A stretch of 47,533 nt of DNA from Herbaspirillum chlorophenolicum. Lineage in GTDB: Bacteria > Pseudomonadota > Gammaproteobacteria > Burkholderiales > Burkholderiaceae_D. The notes under the pieces are model-generated. The model saw only the letters and a program-made list of their open reading frames with translations, was not told the DNA's origin and did no database searches. Below are positions 1 through 7,719 of the stretch, in pieces (positions within the stretch are counted from its first letter, which is position 1; every line of letters begins with the position of its first letter). The DNA lies in assembly GCF_001189955.1 (NCBI RefSeq), contig NZ_LFLT01000033.1, positions 1 through 47,533 of the forward strand, in the 5' to 3' direction. A program made the position numbers and the translations under genes.

Positions 1-151
1 GGGGCCTGGAAAAGTACCTAATACGCTCTTGCCAGAGCCGTACGGGGTTATCAGGCCGTTCCCGGCCTTCGGAACCTGTTTCGGGAAGAGGCGCGTGTCT
101 GCATTTCGCCTCTTGCCTGGACGGTTCCCATACTTACGGAGAAGAAGCATC

Positions 152-1540
152 ATGAAACATCGCATGGAGCGCGATACCTTTGGCTTGATCGAAGTCCCGG
201 ACGACAGGCTGTGGGGCGCACAGACCGAACGTTCGCTGCACCACTTCCACATTTCCACCGAACGCATGCCGGCGGAGCTGATCGTGGCGCTGGCGGCAGT
301 CAAGCGCGCCTGTGCCAGCGTCAACCGCGACCTGGGCAAGCTCAATGGCAAGAAGGCGGACGCCATCATCGCCGCTGCCGATGAAGTCATTGCCGGCAAG
401 CATCCGCTGGAATTCCCGCTGTCGGTCTGGCAGACCGGTTCCGGCACCCAGAGCAACATGAACATGAACGAAGTGCTGGCCAACCGCGCTTCCGAAATCC
501 TGGGCGGCGTGCGCGGCGAAGAGCGCCTGATCCACCCCAACGACGATGTCAACCGCAGCCAGTCCTCCAACGACATTTTCCCGACTGCGATGCACGTCGC
601 CGCCTGCATGGCCATGGCGGCGCACCTGATTCCCTCGCTGCACAAGCTGCGTGCCACTCTGGAAGAAAAATCCGTCAAATTCGCCGATGTGGTCAAGATC
701 GGCCGCACCCACTTGCAGGATGCCACCCCGCTGACGCTGGGACAGGAATTCTCCGGTTATGTCGCCCAGTTGGAGCATGCCGAAGCGGCCATCATCGCCA
801 CACTCAACGGCGTGTCCGAGCTGGCTGCCGGGGGCACCGCGGTGGGTACCGGCCTGAACGCCCATCCCGAATTCGGCGAGCGCGTGGCAGCGGAACTGGC
901 CAAGCACTTTGGCTTCCCGTTCAAGACCGCACCCAACAAGTTCGCGGCGCTGGCCGGGCATGATGCGTTGGTGGCATCCCACGGCGGCCTGAAAACACTG
1001 GCGGCGTCGTTGATGAAGATCGCCAACGACGTACGCTGGCTGGCTTCCGGTCCGCGTTCGGGCCTGGGTGAAATCACTATCCCGGAAAACGAACCAGGCA
1101 GCTCCATCATGCCGGGCAAGGTCAACCCGACCCAGTGCGAAGCGCTGACCATGCTATGCGCCCAGGTGTTCGGCAACGATGTCGCGCTCAATATCGGCGG
1201 CGCATCCGGCAACTTCGAGCTCAACGTCTTCAAGCCGGTGATCATCCATAACTTCCTGCAAAGCGTACGTCTCCTGGCCGACGGCATGGCCAGCTTCGAG
1301 GAGCACTGCGCGCGCGGCATCGAAGCCAACCGCGAACGCATTGCCGACCTGATGGAGCGTTCCCTGATGCTGGTGACAGCGCTGGCGCCGCACATCGGCT
1401 ACGACAAGGCTGCGAAGATCGCCAAGCAGGCCCACCACGACGGCACTACCCTCAAGGAAGCCGCTTTGGCGCTGGGCTATGTGACCGAGCAGCAATTCGC
1501 CGAGTGGATCAAGCCGGAAGAGATGACCCGTCCGGGCTGA
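152..1540 (+). CDS. fumC: Class II fumarate hydratase (fumarase C)
   Basis: Converts fumarate and water to (S)-malate in the TCA cycle; iron-independent, cytosolic, homotetrameric in the family. The 462-residue product has the length of E. coli FumC (about 467). Visible motifs are [16 protein letters not shown] (the conserved His of the active site, near residue 190) and the fumarase/aspartase signature [13 protein letters not shown] (near residue 316), which carries the catalytic Ser loop. The frame is open further upstream to position 29, but the ATG at 152 is preceded by a purine-rich GGAGAAGAAG and gives the usual N-terminus [11 protein letters not shown], so it was chosen. A strong terminator follows directly. 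A class I fumarase is encoded at 40269-41810, so the organism carries both isozyme types. Confident assignment. Confidence 0.97.
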   Translation: MKHRMERDTFGLIEVPDDRLWGAQTERSLHHFHISTERMPAELIVALAAVKRACASVNRDLGKLNGKKADAIIAAADEVIAGKHPLEFPLSVWQTGSGTQSNMNMNEVLANRASEILGGVRGEERLIHPNDDVNRSQSSNDIFPTAMHVAACMAMAAHLIPSLHKLRATLEEKSVKFADVVKIGRTHLQDATPLTLGQEFSGYVAQLEHAEAAIIATLNGVSELAAGGTAVGTGLNAHPEFGERVAAELAKHFGFPFKTAPNKFAALAGHDALVASHGGLKTLAASLMKIANDVRWLASGPRSGLGEITIPENEPGSSIMPGKVNPTQCEALTMLCAQVFGNDVALNIGGASGNFELNVFKPVIIHNFLQSVRLLADGMASFEEHCARGIEANRERIADLMERSLMLVTALAPHIGYDKAAKIAKQAHHDGTTLKEAALALGYVTEQQFAEWIKPEEMTRPG

Positions 1541-1567
1541 TCTTCCAGCCCGACAGGCAGGGTATGA

Positions 1568-1608
1568 GCGGGGCATGGACGGCGGCGTCCATGCCCCGCT
1601 TCCTTTTT
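1568..1608 (+). terminator. Rho-independent terminator after fumC
   Basis: A perfect 13-bp stem (1568-1580 with 1587-1599, GCGGGGCATGGAC and its complement) closes a 6-nt loop and is followed by a T-rich run, TTCCTTTTTAG. It lies 28 bases past the fumC stop codon. Confidence 0.9.
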
Positions 1609-1984
1609 AGAACCCGTATGCGTCCAAGCGTTGCCATCCTGTTCTCCATCCTTGCATCGACCATCCCCAGACCCTGATTGCAAAGGCTTCGCAGCCTTAT
1701 GTATAGCAATATTGATTTGGGTTACGAATTGAAACAACTCAGGATTTCCGGCGGAGCGCGGCGTATATTGTTTTCATGCGCTCAATGCGCTTGCAGGCAG
1801 GCCCGGCGCGGGATCGCCGGGGTTTGGGAAATGCTGCATGCAGGCAAAACAGGGCAAGACCGGCGCGCACGGTGCGCGGGAAAACCGTAAAGCAGAATCG
1901 AAGTGGAAGCATCAAGCGCCGCAAGGCGCGACAGGAGACCGGCCGCAAGGGCGACCGGATGTGGGTAGTTCCCAGAGGCGAAAA
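1609..1984. other. Intergenic region, no gene recognised
   Basis: These 376 bases between the fumC terminator and the next small gene are open in more than one frame, but none of the readings looks like a protein: they are short, basic and lack a recognisable domain. A TATATT at 1763-1768 could be a -10 element but no convincing -35 is placed in front of it. The region presumably holds the promoter of the small secreted protein at 1985. Confidence 0.4.
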
Positions 1985-2305
1985 ATGAAAAAGTTAGCGG
2001 CAATCGGAATTTGTGGCGTGCTTGCCGTGGCCGGCCTGATGGCTAGCGCGGCGACCTATGCGCATCCCCGTTTTTATGGCGGCGTGGTGATCGGAGGTCC
2101 GATATGGGTGCCTCCCCCGGTTTACTATCCTCCGCCGGTCTACATCGAGCGCGCGCCGCCACCGGTCTATATCGAGCAGCCGCGCCAGGATTTCTGGTAC
2201 TACTGCCCGGAGTCGAAGGCTTACTACCCTTACGTCCAGAGCTGCCCCAGCAACTGGATGAGGGTGGTGCCCAACACGCCTGGTACCTCGGGAGGGCCGC
2301 CGTAA
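1985..2305 (+). CDS. Small secreted Pro/Tyr-rich protein of unknown function
   Basis: A 106-residue protein starting MKKLAAIGICGVL, with a clear signal peptide (basic start, hydrophobic core to about residue 23, Ala-rich cleavage region). The mature part is rich in Pro, Tyr and Val (repeats of PPPVYIE type at about 40-62) and ends in a block with two cysteines, WYYCPESKAYYPYVQSCPSN. Proteins of this build (short, exported, Tyr/Pro-rich with a WYYCP...YPYV..CP C-terminus) are common hypothetical envelope proteins of proteobacteria; I know no proven function. The longer in-frame reading from 1838 was rejected because its extra 49 residues would bury the signal peptide; the ATG at 1985 follows AGAGGCG. 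It is followed by another envelope protein gene on the same strand. Confidence 0.8.
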   Translation: MKKLAAIGICGVLAVAGLMASAATYAHPRFYGGVVIGGPIWVPPPVYYPPPVYIERAPPPVYIEQPRQDFWYYCPESKAYYPYVQSCPSNWMRVVPNTPGTSGGPP

Positions 2306-2383
2306 TAACCGCGCCGCGTATCCAGGCTGAAGATTGCAGCACCACGCCGCCGGTGGCGGCATAGGAAATATCGAGGACATATC

Positions 2384-2944
2384 GTGAAACCCATCTACAA
2401 GACAGCCACAGCGGTCACCGCGATCGGCGCCTTGCTGGCGCTCGGCGGTTGCGTCAGCGTACCGACCGGTCCTTCGGTCATGGCCATGCCCGGCAAGGAC
2501 AAGAGCTATGAACAGTTCCGTGCTGACCAGATGCAGTGCCAGCAATACGCGCAGGAAGCCATTGGCGGCCAGGCGCAGCAGACCCAGAACAATGCGGTCA
2601 ACAGCGCGGCCGTGGGCACTGCGATCGGCGCCGTGGCCGGTGCGTTGGTGGGCGCGGCGTCGGGCAATGCCGGCGCCGGTGCTGCCATCGGTGCCGGCGG
2701 CGGCCTCCTGGTCGGCAGCGCCGCGGGCAGCAATGCGGCCGCTGGCGGCAACTATTCGATGCAGCAGCGCTACGACATGACCTACACCCAGTGCATGTAC
2801 AGCAAGGGCAACCAGGTCGAGACCCAGCGCCAGGCTACCGTCTACACTTATCATCCGCGCCGCTACTATTACGCGCCGCCACCGCCTCCGGGATATTACG
2901 CTCCTGCGCCGACGTACTACGGGCCGCCGCCGGGCGCATATTGA
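2384..2944 (+). CDS. Glycine-zipper outer membrane lipoprotein
   Basis: A 186-residue protein with a type II signal peptide: the lipobox LGGC puts the lipidated Cys at residue 23. Residues of about 75-125 form an alternating Gly/Ala helix pair (AIGAVAGALVGAASG and AGAAIGAGGGLLVGS), the glycine-zipper hallmark of small oligomerising membrane proteins. The C-terminus is a Tyr/Pro-rich tail. Start is GTG at 2384 with GAGGA at 2373-2377. Such proteins sit in the outer membrane and may contribute to envelope integrity, but the exact role is not known. It lies 78 bases after the preceding secreted-protein gene and is followed by a terminator, so the two may form one transcription unit. Confidence 0.85.
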   Translation: MKPIYKTATAVTAIGALLALGGCVSVPTGPSVMAMPGKDKSYEQFRADQMQCQQYAQEAIGGQAQQTQNNAVNSAAVGTAIGAVAGALVGAASGNAGAGAAIGAGGGLLVGSAAGSNAAAGGNYSMQQRYDMTYTQCMYSKGNQVETQRQATVYTYHPRRYYYAPPPPPGYYAPAPTYYGPPPGAY

Positions 2945-2963
2945 GCCACCCAGGCTGTTCGAG

Positions 2964-2992
2964 AAACCGCATCCCCGGATGCGGTTTTTTGT
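2964..2992 (+). terminator. Rho-independent terminator after the glycine-zipper lipoprotein gene
   Basis: An 11-bp inverted repeat (AAACCGCATCC, 2964-2974, with 2977-2987) is followed by a T run (GCGGTTTTTTGTTG). It ends the upstream transcript before the trpS leader promoter. Confidence 0.88.
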
Positions 2993-3042
2993 TGCCGGGC
3001 ATCAGGAATGGGCGTTTTTTCGGCATGGGCGGCCGGTGCGGC

Positions 3043-3071
3043 GCAACATGGCGCGCCGGCAATGCTATACT
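3043..3071 (+). promoter_or_regulatory. Extended -10 promoter of the trpS leader
   Basis: TGC-TATACT (TG at 3063-3064, hexamer 3066-3071) is a good extended -10 element. With a 17-bp spacer the -35 position reads GCAACA (3043-3048), a weak match, which is common for extended -10 promoters. The expected start of transcription, six to eight bases downstream, falls on or next to the A of the leader-peptide ATG at 3079, so the peptide mRNA would be leaderless. Confidence 0.6.
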
Positions 3072-3078
3072 CGCTGCC

Positions 3079-3129
3079 ATGTTTTTCCGAATCCAACTTG
3101 CGAAAATCCAGCATTGGTGGCGCGCCTGA
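3079..3129 (+). CDS. Putative Trp-rich leader peptide of trpS (attenuation sensor)
   Basis: A 16-residue open frame, MFFRIQLAKIQHWWRA, with two adjacent Trp codons (TGG TGG, 3115-3120) near its end and a TGA at 3127-3129. Tandem Trp codons in a tiny frame, followed by competing hairpins and then trpS, are the classical layout of transcription attenuation: a ribosome stalled at the Trp codons for lack of charged tRNA-Trp would alter downstream folding. No Shine-Dalgarno sequence precedes the ATG, and the promoter position suggests leaderless translation, as is known for the trp leader peptide of Sinorhizobium meliloti. The leader role is inferred; the frame, the Trp codons and the hairpins are seen directly. 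Confidence 0.7.
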   Translation: MFFRIQLAKIQHWWRA

Positions 3130-3187
3130 CCGAGGCGGCCCGTTTTCACACAGTTTGACAATGTGATGCCGCCGGTTCCGGCGGCAT
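3119..3187 (+). promoter_or_regulatory. Putative attenuator hairpins upstream of trpS
   Basis: Three mutually exclusive pairings can be drawn. (1) Pause hairpin: CGCC 3123-3126 with GGCG 3134-3137. (2) Antiterminator: ACC 3129-3131 and GGCGGC 3134-3139 with GCCGCCGGT 3168-3176, nine pairs with a two-base bulge. (3) Terminator-like hairpin: ATGCCGCCGG 3166-3175 with CCGGCGGCAT 3178-3187, ten pairs, followed by the moderately T-rich TGTGTTTA. A ribosome stalled at 3115-3120 would mask the left arm of (1) and favour (2). The T tract is short, so termination could be partial. Assigned by hand, not by a folding program. Confidence 0.6.
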
Positions 3188-3233
3188 TGTGTTTACGCTT
3201 CGGGACCGGCGGCATTCCAGATAATCGATTTGA

Positions 3234-4283
<1,050 letters not shown>

Positions 4284-4336
4284 TGCGCCGCGAATAGCGC
4301 TGGGCCGGGACGACAAGTCACTGAAAAATCAAGCCC

Positions 4337-4366
4337 CGTCGCCCCTGCGAAAGCAGGGGCCCAGCG
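4337..4366. repeat. Half copy of a dispersed 93-bp intergenic repeat
   Basis: Thirty bases reading CGTCGCCCCTGCGAAAGCAG and onward form a small hairpin (CCCCTGC-GAAA-GCAGGGG) and align without gaps to the first 30 bases of the 93-bp repeats at 17348-17440 and 22858-22950. It lies in the convergent gap between trpS and the sensor kinase gene and could also act as a bidirectional transcription stop. Confidence 0.6.
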
Positions 4367-4386
4367 CCGTACAGTGTACAAACCGC

Positions 4387-5775
4387 TTAACCCGCGCGCG
4401 CCTTCCCCGCCTGCATCACAGGCAACACCAGCAACACTTCCAATCCACCTTCCGGCAAATTGCGCAGCGTCACCTGCCCATGGTGGTTCTCGGCGATATT
4501 GAGCGCAATCGTCAGTCCCAGGCCGGTGCCGCCGGTGTCGCGCGAGCGCGAAACCTCCAGACGGTAAAAGGGATCGAACACCGATTCCAGTTCCGCCTCC
4601 GGAATGCCGGGACCCTGGTCTCGAATGCGGATCGCCACACGCTGCTGCTCCAATGCAATGCTGACGCGCGCCAGTTGGCCGTATTTGCAGGCATTGTCGA
4701 GCAGGTTGGTCAGGCAGCGGCGCAGGGCGCCCGGCTGGGCCATGACGAAGGCGCGGGTGCTGCCTTGCAGCGTCACGTCCTGCCCGGCATCGGCGGCGTC
4801 GGCGCAAACGCTGTCGAGCAGCGAGTCGATATCCAGCGCCTGTATCTTTTCCGACGAGTCCATGCTGCGCGCCAGGTCCAGTCCTTCGCGCACCATGCCG
4901 TGCATGACGGCAAGATCGTCGATCAGCCGTTGCTGCAGTTCCTTGTCGGTCACCTTTTCCAGCCGCAGGCGCAAGCGCGTCAGCGGCGTTTGCAAGTCAT
5001 GCGTGATGGCGGCCAGCATATGGGTGCGGTGCTGGATCTGGCGCCGGATGCGCGCCTGCATCGCATTGAAGGCATGCGCTGCCTGGCGGATCTCGGTAGG
5101 GCCGGTTTCCGGCAGCGGCGGATGGTCGATGTCGCGCCCCAGTTCGGCCGCCGCCTGCGCCAGCTTGCGGATCGGGCGGGTCGCCATGCTCGCCACCAGG
5201 TAGGCCAGGAGGGCGATCAGGATCAGGAACAGCGCGATGTACTGCAGTCCATACGGGCCACCCTGGCCGCCGCGGCCGCGCATGATCGGCGGTTCGCCCG
5301 GCTGGTGCAGGCGCAGGCGCATCAGCGACTGGTCGTGCAGGCTGACGTAGACCACGCGGCAGGTTTCCCGGCGCGGCGCTTCGGCCCGGCCATCTTCGCG
5401 GCGCGGCGAGGCGCATTCGGTCTCGCGCTGCACGGCAATCTTGCGCTCGCTGCCCAGCCGCGTTTGCAGGATGTCGATCAGGGGGCTGGTGCTGGCATTG
5501 ACGCCGACGGCGTCATTCATGTCGTCCACCATTTTCGCTTCGAAACCGAAATTGGCGGCAGCTTGCAGCACGATGGGGCGCTGGTTGGCCGGAATGTTAT
5601 CGACCGCCTGCACGATCTGCTCGATGCGTTCGGCCAGGTGCTGGAAGCGCAGTTCGCGCAGCGAGCTCTTGCGTTCGTTGGACGCCAGCCAGGTGGTGGC
5701 GACGATGGCCACCACGATACCGGCCAGCAGCAGTACAAAGATGCGGTTGCCGATGGAGCCTGCAAAATCCTTCAT
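4387..5775 (-). CDS. Sensor histidine kinase (EnvZ/BaeS-like, HAMP-HisKA-HATPase)
   Basis: Inner membrane sensor of a two-component system, 462 residues. Order of parts: first membrane segment at about 10-30, periplasmic sensor region 31-175 with two cysteines (121 and 139, possibly a disulphide), second membrane segment about 178-197, HAMP about 198-250, dimerisation/phosphoacceptor helix with His259 in ITHDLQTP, then the ATP-binding domain with N box LTNLLDNACKYG and Gly boxes DQGPGIPE and GGTGLGLTI. The ATG at 5773-5775 overlaps the stop of the response regulator gene (ATGA), so the two are translationally coupled. The frame is open further upstream to 6312, but that part is antisense-frame noise inside the regulator. 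The signal is unknown; the adjacent Spy-like gene and MdtABC pump suggest envelope stress. Confidence 0.92.
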   Translation of the reverse strand: MKDFAGSIGNRIFVLLLAGIVVAIVATTWLASNERKSSLRELRFQHLAERIEQIVQAVDNIPANQRPIVLQAAANFGFEAKMVDDMNDAVGVNASTSPLIDILQTRLGSERKIAVQRETECASPRREDGRAEAPRRETCRVVYVSLHDQSLMRLRLHQPGEPPIMRGRGGQGGPYGLQYIALFLILIALLAYLVASMATRPIRKLAQAAAELGRDIDHPPLPETGPTEIRQAAHAFNAMQARIRRQIQHRTHMLAAITHDLQTPLTRLRLRLEKVTDKELQQRLIDDLAVMHGMVREGLDLARSMDSSEKIQALDIDSLLDSVCADAADAGQDVTLQGSTRAFVMAQPGALRRCLTNLLDNACKYGQLARVSIALEQQRVAIRIRDQGPGIPEAELESVFDPFYRLEVSRSRDTGGTGLGLTIALNIAENHHGQVTLRNLPEGGLEVLLVLPVMQAGKARAG

Positions 5776-6509
5776 GACGCGCGGCCCGCGCTTTCCGCCG
5801 TCACGGTCGTAGCCAGCACGTAGCCTTCGTTGCGCACGGTCTTGATGATCACCGGCGTGCGGGCATCGTCGCCCAGCTTCTGGCGCAGGCGGCTGATCTG
5901 GATATCCACCGAACGGTCGAACGGGTCGGACTCGCGGCCCTGGGTCAGCTCCAGCAACTGGTCGCGGTTGAGCACGCGGTTGGGATGGTCCAGGAATACC
6001 TTCAGCAGGCGGAACTCGGCGCCCGACAGCGCCACTACGACACCATCCCGGTTCACCAGATGGCGTGCGGTCAGGTCCAGCGTCCAGTTGGCAAAGCGCA
6101 TGGCCGCCGCATCCGGCTGCGCCATGTTGGGCGGCAGCGCCTGCGTGCGGCGCAGGACGCTGCGTATGCGCGCAAACAGCTCGCGCGGCTCGAAGGGTTT
6201 GGCCAGGTAGTCGTCGGCGCCCATCTCCAGACCCAGGATGCGGTCCAGCGGTTCGCCGCGCGCGGTCAGCATGATCACCGGGACGTTCGACGTGGCGCGC
6301 AGGTTGCGGCACAGGGTCAGCCCGTCTTCGCCGGGCAGTGTCAGGTCGAGCACGATCAGGTCAACCCGGGACTCCTCCAGCGTCTTGCGCATTTCGGCGC
6401 CATTGGTGGCGGTCAGTGTGCGCAGGCCGTTGCTGTCCAGGTATTCGGCCAGCAGGGTGCGGATGTCGCGGTCATCGTCGACGATGAGGATGTGAGTATT
6501 TGTATCCAT
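5772..6509 (-). CDS. OmpR-family response regulator
   Basis: DNA-binding partner of the kinase encoded just downstream. An N-terminal receiver domain has the acidic cluster DDD at 11-13, phospho-acceptor Asp55 in LIVLDLTLPGEDG, the switch Thr in MLTARGE and the conserved Lys in YLAKPF. A C-terminal winged-helix domain covers about 135-235, with the typical RSVDIQISRLRQKL recognition helix and the wing NEGYVLAT. Two starts are possible: ATG at 6516-6518 or three codons later at 6507-6509. Neither has a good ribosome binding site; the second gives MDTNTHILIVDDD and was chosen. The receiver resembles OmpR; by position the pair acts like BaeSR. The gene is divergent from the Spy-like gene, across a region with repeated CGATAC motifs that are its likely binding sites. 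Confidence 0.92.
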   Translation of the reverse strand: MDTNTHILIVDDDRDIRTLLAEYLDSNGLRTLTATNGAEMRKTLEESRVDLIVLDLTLPGEDGLTLCRNLRATSNVPVIMLTARGEPLDRILGLEMGADDYLAKPFEPRELFARIRSVLRRTQALPPNMAQPDAAAMRFANWTLDLTARHLVNRDGVVVALSGAEFRLLKVFLDHPNRVLNRDQLLELTQGRESDPFDRSVDIQISRLRQKLGDDARTPVIIKTVRNEGYVLATTVTAESAGRAS

Positions 6510-6553
6510 GAATCGCATTATGCCGAAGTTGTTAAGCCCGAACAGGCTGATTT

Positions 6554-6659
6554 GTATCGCCTCTTAACAAGGGTTGGCGCCGACATAAAACGATACTTCA
6601 CAGGCCTCCCCATATACAAAACGATACAAATGGCGGCACAAGGGAAAAATTGGCGATAC
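6554..6659. promoter_or_regulatory. Repeated CGATAC motifs, likely response-regulator binding region
   Basis: CGATAC occurs at 6591-6596, 6622-6627 and 6654-6659 on the plus strand and in inverted orientation (GTATCG) at 6554-6559. The three direct copies start 31 and 32 bases apart, about three helical turns, so they face the same side of the DNA. The middle copy is doubled as ATACAAAACGATACA, two ATACA half sites ten bases apart, as expected for OmpR-type tandem binding. The region separates the two-component genes from the Spy-like gene. Confidence 0.55.
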
Positions 6660-6718
6660 ACGCGGCCGGTTTAATGGGAACCGTGCAAAGACAGCACGAC
6701 ATCACAAAGGAGTAAATC

Positions 6719-7255
6719 ATGTCGAATTTCAAGACCCGCATCCTGGCCGGCATCGCCGCAGTGAGCATCAGCGCAGTGACCGTGGCGGCATTCGCCCAGG
6801 TCCCGCCGCCGGGAGGCCCGCACGGCCGAGCTCCCAGCGCCGAGCAAATCGCCAAGTTCGAGCAGATGCGCGCCAAGCGCCAGGCCGAGCTGCACGACAA
6901 GCTGAAGATTACCGCTTCCCAGGAAGCGTCCTGGAAACTGTTCCTGGACAAGACCAAGCCGGCCCCATTCGATCCGGCCGCACGTCCGAGCAAGGAAGAG
7001 TTCGCCAAGCTGACCACGCCTGAACGCCTGGACAAGCGACTGGAGTTCATGCGCAAGCGTGAAGCCTTCGCCGAACAACGCGTTGCAGCCACCAAGGAGT
7101 TCTACGCCACCTTGGCGCCGGAACAGCAAAAAACCTTCGACGCCGAGTTCGCCAAGATGGAACGCCATCGTTTTGAACGCATGCGCCATGACCACAAGGA
7201 CTCGTCGCATCGCGGCAAGCCGGCGCCTGACGCAACTGCACCGGCCGCCAAGTGA
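6719..7255 (+). CDS. Spy/CpxP-like periplasmic protein (LTXXQ family)
   Basis: A 178-residue exported protein with a signal peptide ending near AFAQ at about residue 27. The mature protein is mostly charged helix and contains the family features: a TTPERLDKRLEFMRKRE segment at about 101-117 and the LAPEQQKTFDAEF segment at about 136-148, related to the LTXXQ motif of Spy and CpxP. These proteins are ATP-independent periplasmic chaperones or inhibitors of a sensor kinase and are induced by envelope stress. The gene starts at ATG 6719 with AAGGAG at 6707-6712. It is divergent from the two-component genes, which suggests control by them and possible feedback on the kinase. The Arg/His-rich tail HRFERMRHDHKDSSHRG could bind metal; that is a guess. 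Confidence 0.85.
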   Translation: MSNFKTRILAGIAAVSISAVTVAAFAQVPPPGGPHGRAPSAEQIAKFEQMRAKRQAELHDKLKITASQEASWKLFLDKTKPAPFDPAARPSKEEFAKLTTPERLDKRLEFMRKREAFAEQRVAATKEFYATLAPEQQKTFDAEFAKMERHRFERMRHDHKDSSHRGKPAPDATAPAAK

Positions 7256-7332
7256 GGCAGGTCGTGCAGTGCTGCAGGGCAGCCTGAAGCCAGGTAGCCG
7301 CGCCCGGGATGTTCGCCGGGCCGGTTATCCCA

Positions 7333-7368
7333 GCAAAAGCCTTGCGGTTGGCGCCGCAAGGCTTTTGC
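7333..7368 (+). terminator. Strong hairpin after the Spy-like gene
   Basis: GCAAAAGCCTTGCGG (7333-7347) pairs perfectly with 7354-7368 around a six-base loop. The lower stem ends in AAAA/TTTT but no T run follows, so it may stop transcription from either side or act as an mRNA-stabilising 3' structure. Confidence 0.6.
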
Positions 7369-7560
7369 ATGTCAGCTTCCAGCCAAGCATTTAACGGGTA
7401 TTTTGACGTCTGTTGCCGTGGCGCGCCGGCCGTTTGCTGGGTACACTGCGAGCCACCCGCAACGACTGTGCATGGCAGCGGGTGATATGCTAGCGCATTG
7501 TCTTTAGTGCAATATTTTGTCCGGTTCGTGGCGGCGCATATGCCGCAGCGGAGTACACCG

Positions 7561-7596
7561 GATGAGGGCCAGGCCGGGCGTGGCCAGGCCCTCATC
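7561..7596 (+). promoter_or_regulatory. Hairpin in the mdtA upstream region
   Basis: GATGAGGGCC (7561-7570) pairs perfectly with GGCCCTCATC (7587-7596), enclosing 16 bases that can pair further. It lies 124 bases before mdtA and downstream of the possible promoter at 7486-7491, so it would be in the mdtA leader. Its role is unknown. Confidence 0.35.
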
Positions 7597-7719
7597 CCGT
7601 GTCCTTTGCGACTGGGGCGCATTTCATCAACAGGTGTGCAATGCGTTCCACGCCGGAGTGCCTGGACGGGTGCTCCGGTCGGGACTTTCCTCCGCGATCA
7701 GTAGGTTGGTTTTCATCAC

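Larger units (their letters stand above)
7256..7719. other. Intergenic region between the Spy-like gene and mdtA
   Basis: No protein-coding frame here is convincing over 464 bases. It holds a perfect 15-bp hairpin (7333-7368), a possible extended -10 promoter (TGA-TATGCT, hexamer 7486-7491) and a second hairpin (7561-7596). A long untranslated leader for mdtA or a small RNA is possible but not shown. Confidence 0.45.

Noticed and set aside
4387..6312. Sensor kinase frame extended upstream to 641 codons
   Set aside because: The extra 179 codons run through the response regulator gene in the wrong frame; the ATG overlapping the regulator's stop is the natural start.
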